Positions 39,877 to 40,733 of a stretch of DNA of 40,733 bases are shown here, one piece after another; position 1 is the first letter of the stretch, and every line of letters begins with the position of its first letter. The position numbers were made by a program, and so were the translations under genes. The stretch is from a virus. The DNA is taken from the IMG/VR virus record IMGVR_UViG_3300032236_000108, positions 1 to 40,733 of that record; one strand, given 5' to 3'. The notes under the pieces were generated by a model that saw only the letters and a program-made list of their open reading frames with translations, did no database searches and was not told where the DNA came from.

Positions 39877-40610
39877 AGTCAATAGTTATCCTGTCGGACC
39901 TTCAGGCTCCCTTCCACGATGTGGGTGCAACCAATGCTATCAAGAAGTTCATCCGTGCATACCAGCCAGATGTGGTAGCAACCTGCGGAGATGAGATTGA
40001 TTTCCCACAGATATCACGTTGGGAAGAGGGCGGCGAAGGTGAGTGGCAGCGAGACTTAGGACGTCATCGTGACATCACTGTGAAGTTGCTAGAGGATTTA
40101 ACTGTTGAGCATATGGTGCGCAGTAACCATAGCGACAGACTCTACAATAAGATTAAAGCAAAGGTGCCAGGGTTTCTTGGACTACCAGAGTTAGAGATTG
40201 AAAACTTCTTGAAGTTAGATGAACTCGGTATTGAATATCATCATGGTCCATATGAGATTGCACCGAACTGGTTGCTCATGCATGGTGATGAGGGCAACGT
40301 GCAACCAACTGCTGGTGCTACCGCTCTTGGTCTAGCCAAGCGTAGTGGTATGTCAGTAGCATGTGGACACACACACCGTGCTGGTTTGACACACCATACA
40401 CAGGGCTGGGCAGGTAAGACTAAGACTGTGTGGGGTATGGAACTTGGCAACCTCATGGACTACAAGCATGCAAAGTATATTAAGGCTGGCTTGTTTACAT
40501 GGAACAAGGGCTTCGGTATCTTGCACGTTGATGGACAGAATGTAATGCCACAGTTGGTACCAATCGTAAACAATTCCTTCACTGTTGATGGGCATGTATG
40601 GCGGTGGTAG
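39873..40610 (+). CDS. Calcineurin-like metallophosphoesterase
   Basis: 245 aa. The five metal-site motifs are present: SDLQAPFHD (D9, H15), CGDEID (D40), RSNHSDR (a GNHD variant), LMHGDEG and ACGHTHRAG. Such enzymes use two metal ions to hydrolyse phosphodiesters; phage members may act on DNA ends, cyclic nucleotides or RNA. Target not evident. Its last 13 nt overlap the ATG of the sigma-like gene. In the circular genome it is followed by bases 1 onwards. Confidence 0.88.
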   Translation: MKSIVILSDLQAPFHDVGATNAIKKFIRAYQPDVVATCGDEIDFPQISRWEEGGEGEWQRDLGRHRDITVKLLEDLTVEHMVRSNHSDRLYNKIKAKVPGFLGLPELEIENFLKLDELGIEYHHGPYEIAPNWLLMHGDEGNVQPTAGATALGLAKRSGMSVACGHTHRAGLTHHTQGWAGKTKTVWGMELGNLMDYKHAKYIKAGLFTWNKGFGILHVDGQNVMPQLVPIVNNSFTVDGHVWRW

Positions 40611-40733
40611 ACCCATGGCTTGAAGAGTCCCGTGAAATTGCGGTGACTGTTGCACGTAAAGTACATCGTAGATACCATACGTATTTCGATATGCAAGATG
40701 TGACGCAGGAACTTATGGTGTGGGTACTCAAGC
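40598..40733 (+). CDS. 5' part of the sigma-factor-like gene (continues at base 124 of the window)
   Basis: ATG at 40598, then GCG GTG GTA GAC CCA TGG, giving MAVVDPWLEESREIAV before joining the frame seen at 33. This start fits operon-style overlap with the preceding gene. The window end is the assembly join, not a gene end. Confidence 0.75.
   Translation, partial: MAVVDPWLEESREIAVTVARKVHRRYHTYFDMQDVTQELMVWVLK
40611..40733 (+). repeat. 123-bp terminal direct repeat (identical to 1-123)
   Basis: Bases 40611-40733 repeat bases 1-123 exactly, from ACCCATGGCT to TACTCAAGC. The repeat lies inside one gene and carries no structure of its own, so it most likely marks circular closure of the assembly (or a circularly permuted genome) rather than a biological terminal repeat. 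Confidence 0.9.

Overview
This window looks like one complete tailed-phage genome of about 40.6 kb, opened at an arbitrary point. The first 123 bases recur exactly as the last 123 (1-123 = 40611-40733). One gene, a sigma-factor-like protein, reads across the join: its ATG at 40598 lies just before the repeat and its stop is at 626. The host is very probably an actinobacterium. The phage encodes a WhiB-family iron-sulfur regulator, a lysozyme-like domain of the actinobacterial aggregation-promoting/resuscitation-factor type and a DUF2746-like holin, and it uses GTG starts often. Base composition looks moderate rather than GC-rich, which would suit a freshwater actinobacterium, but that is inference. 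I see no integrase, excisionase or phage repressor, so the phage looks lytic. I see no tRNA, CRISPR array or DNA polymerase.

Layout. (1) 5697 to 1039, minus strand: an early-type operon of about 19 mostly tiny genes linked by ATGA, GTGA or TAATG overlaps. Many encode paired-cysteine mini-proteins; it also holds WhiB, a membrane-anchored transglycosylase and a collagen-modifying-type glycosyltransferase. Three sigma70-like promoters can be proposed for it. (2) 5762-6515: the largest gene-free region. It holds a LexA-like box, a second palindrome, an array of helically phased CGG-type repeats, a TATAAT box overlapping a CRP-type palindrome, and several consecutive stem-loops before terminase. 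(3) 6516-33614, plus strand: terminase, portal, a 1676-aa virion protein, scaffold, major capsid protein, a collagen-like fibre, a glycosyltransferase, tail and fibre genes with two HNH endonucleases, then a holin / CHAP endolysin / second membrane protein cassette and a strong terminator. (4) 33961 through the join to 924, plus strand: replication and nucleotide-metabolism genes. These are a split Cas4/RecB-like nuclease, helicase, Holliday-junction-type nuclease, two-ORF primase, methyltransferase, an HslV/proteasome-like Ntn hydrolase, another nuclease, a DUF1599-like protein, a metallophosphoesterase, the sigma-like factor and a zinc-ribbon protein.

Most striking is a possible glycosylated-collagen system. 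The gene at 21635-22801 encodes 111 Gly-X-Y triplets with only one interruption; 96 of the 111 have threonine at Y, and no charged residue occurs in the repeats. The next gene is a GT2-type glycosyltransferase with a TPR-like tail. A second glycosyltransferase at 1316-2128 resembles, from memory, the GT-A domain shared by animal procollagen galactosyltransferases and lysyl hydroxylase 3. Together they suggest a phage fibre built as a Thr-glycosylated triple helix. Other notable points are the proteasome-like peptidase with an intact Thr1/Asp17/Lys34 set, the nuclease split by three inserted mini-genes, three paralogous fibre-tip proteins separated by homing endonucleases, and possible LexA and CRP/GlxR control from the host. 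All family assignments come from reading the sequence, not from database searches.
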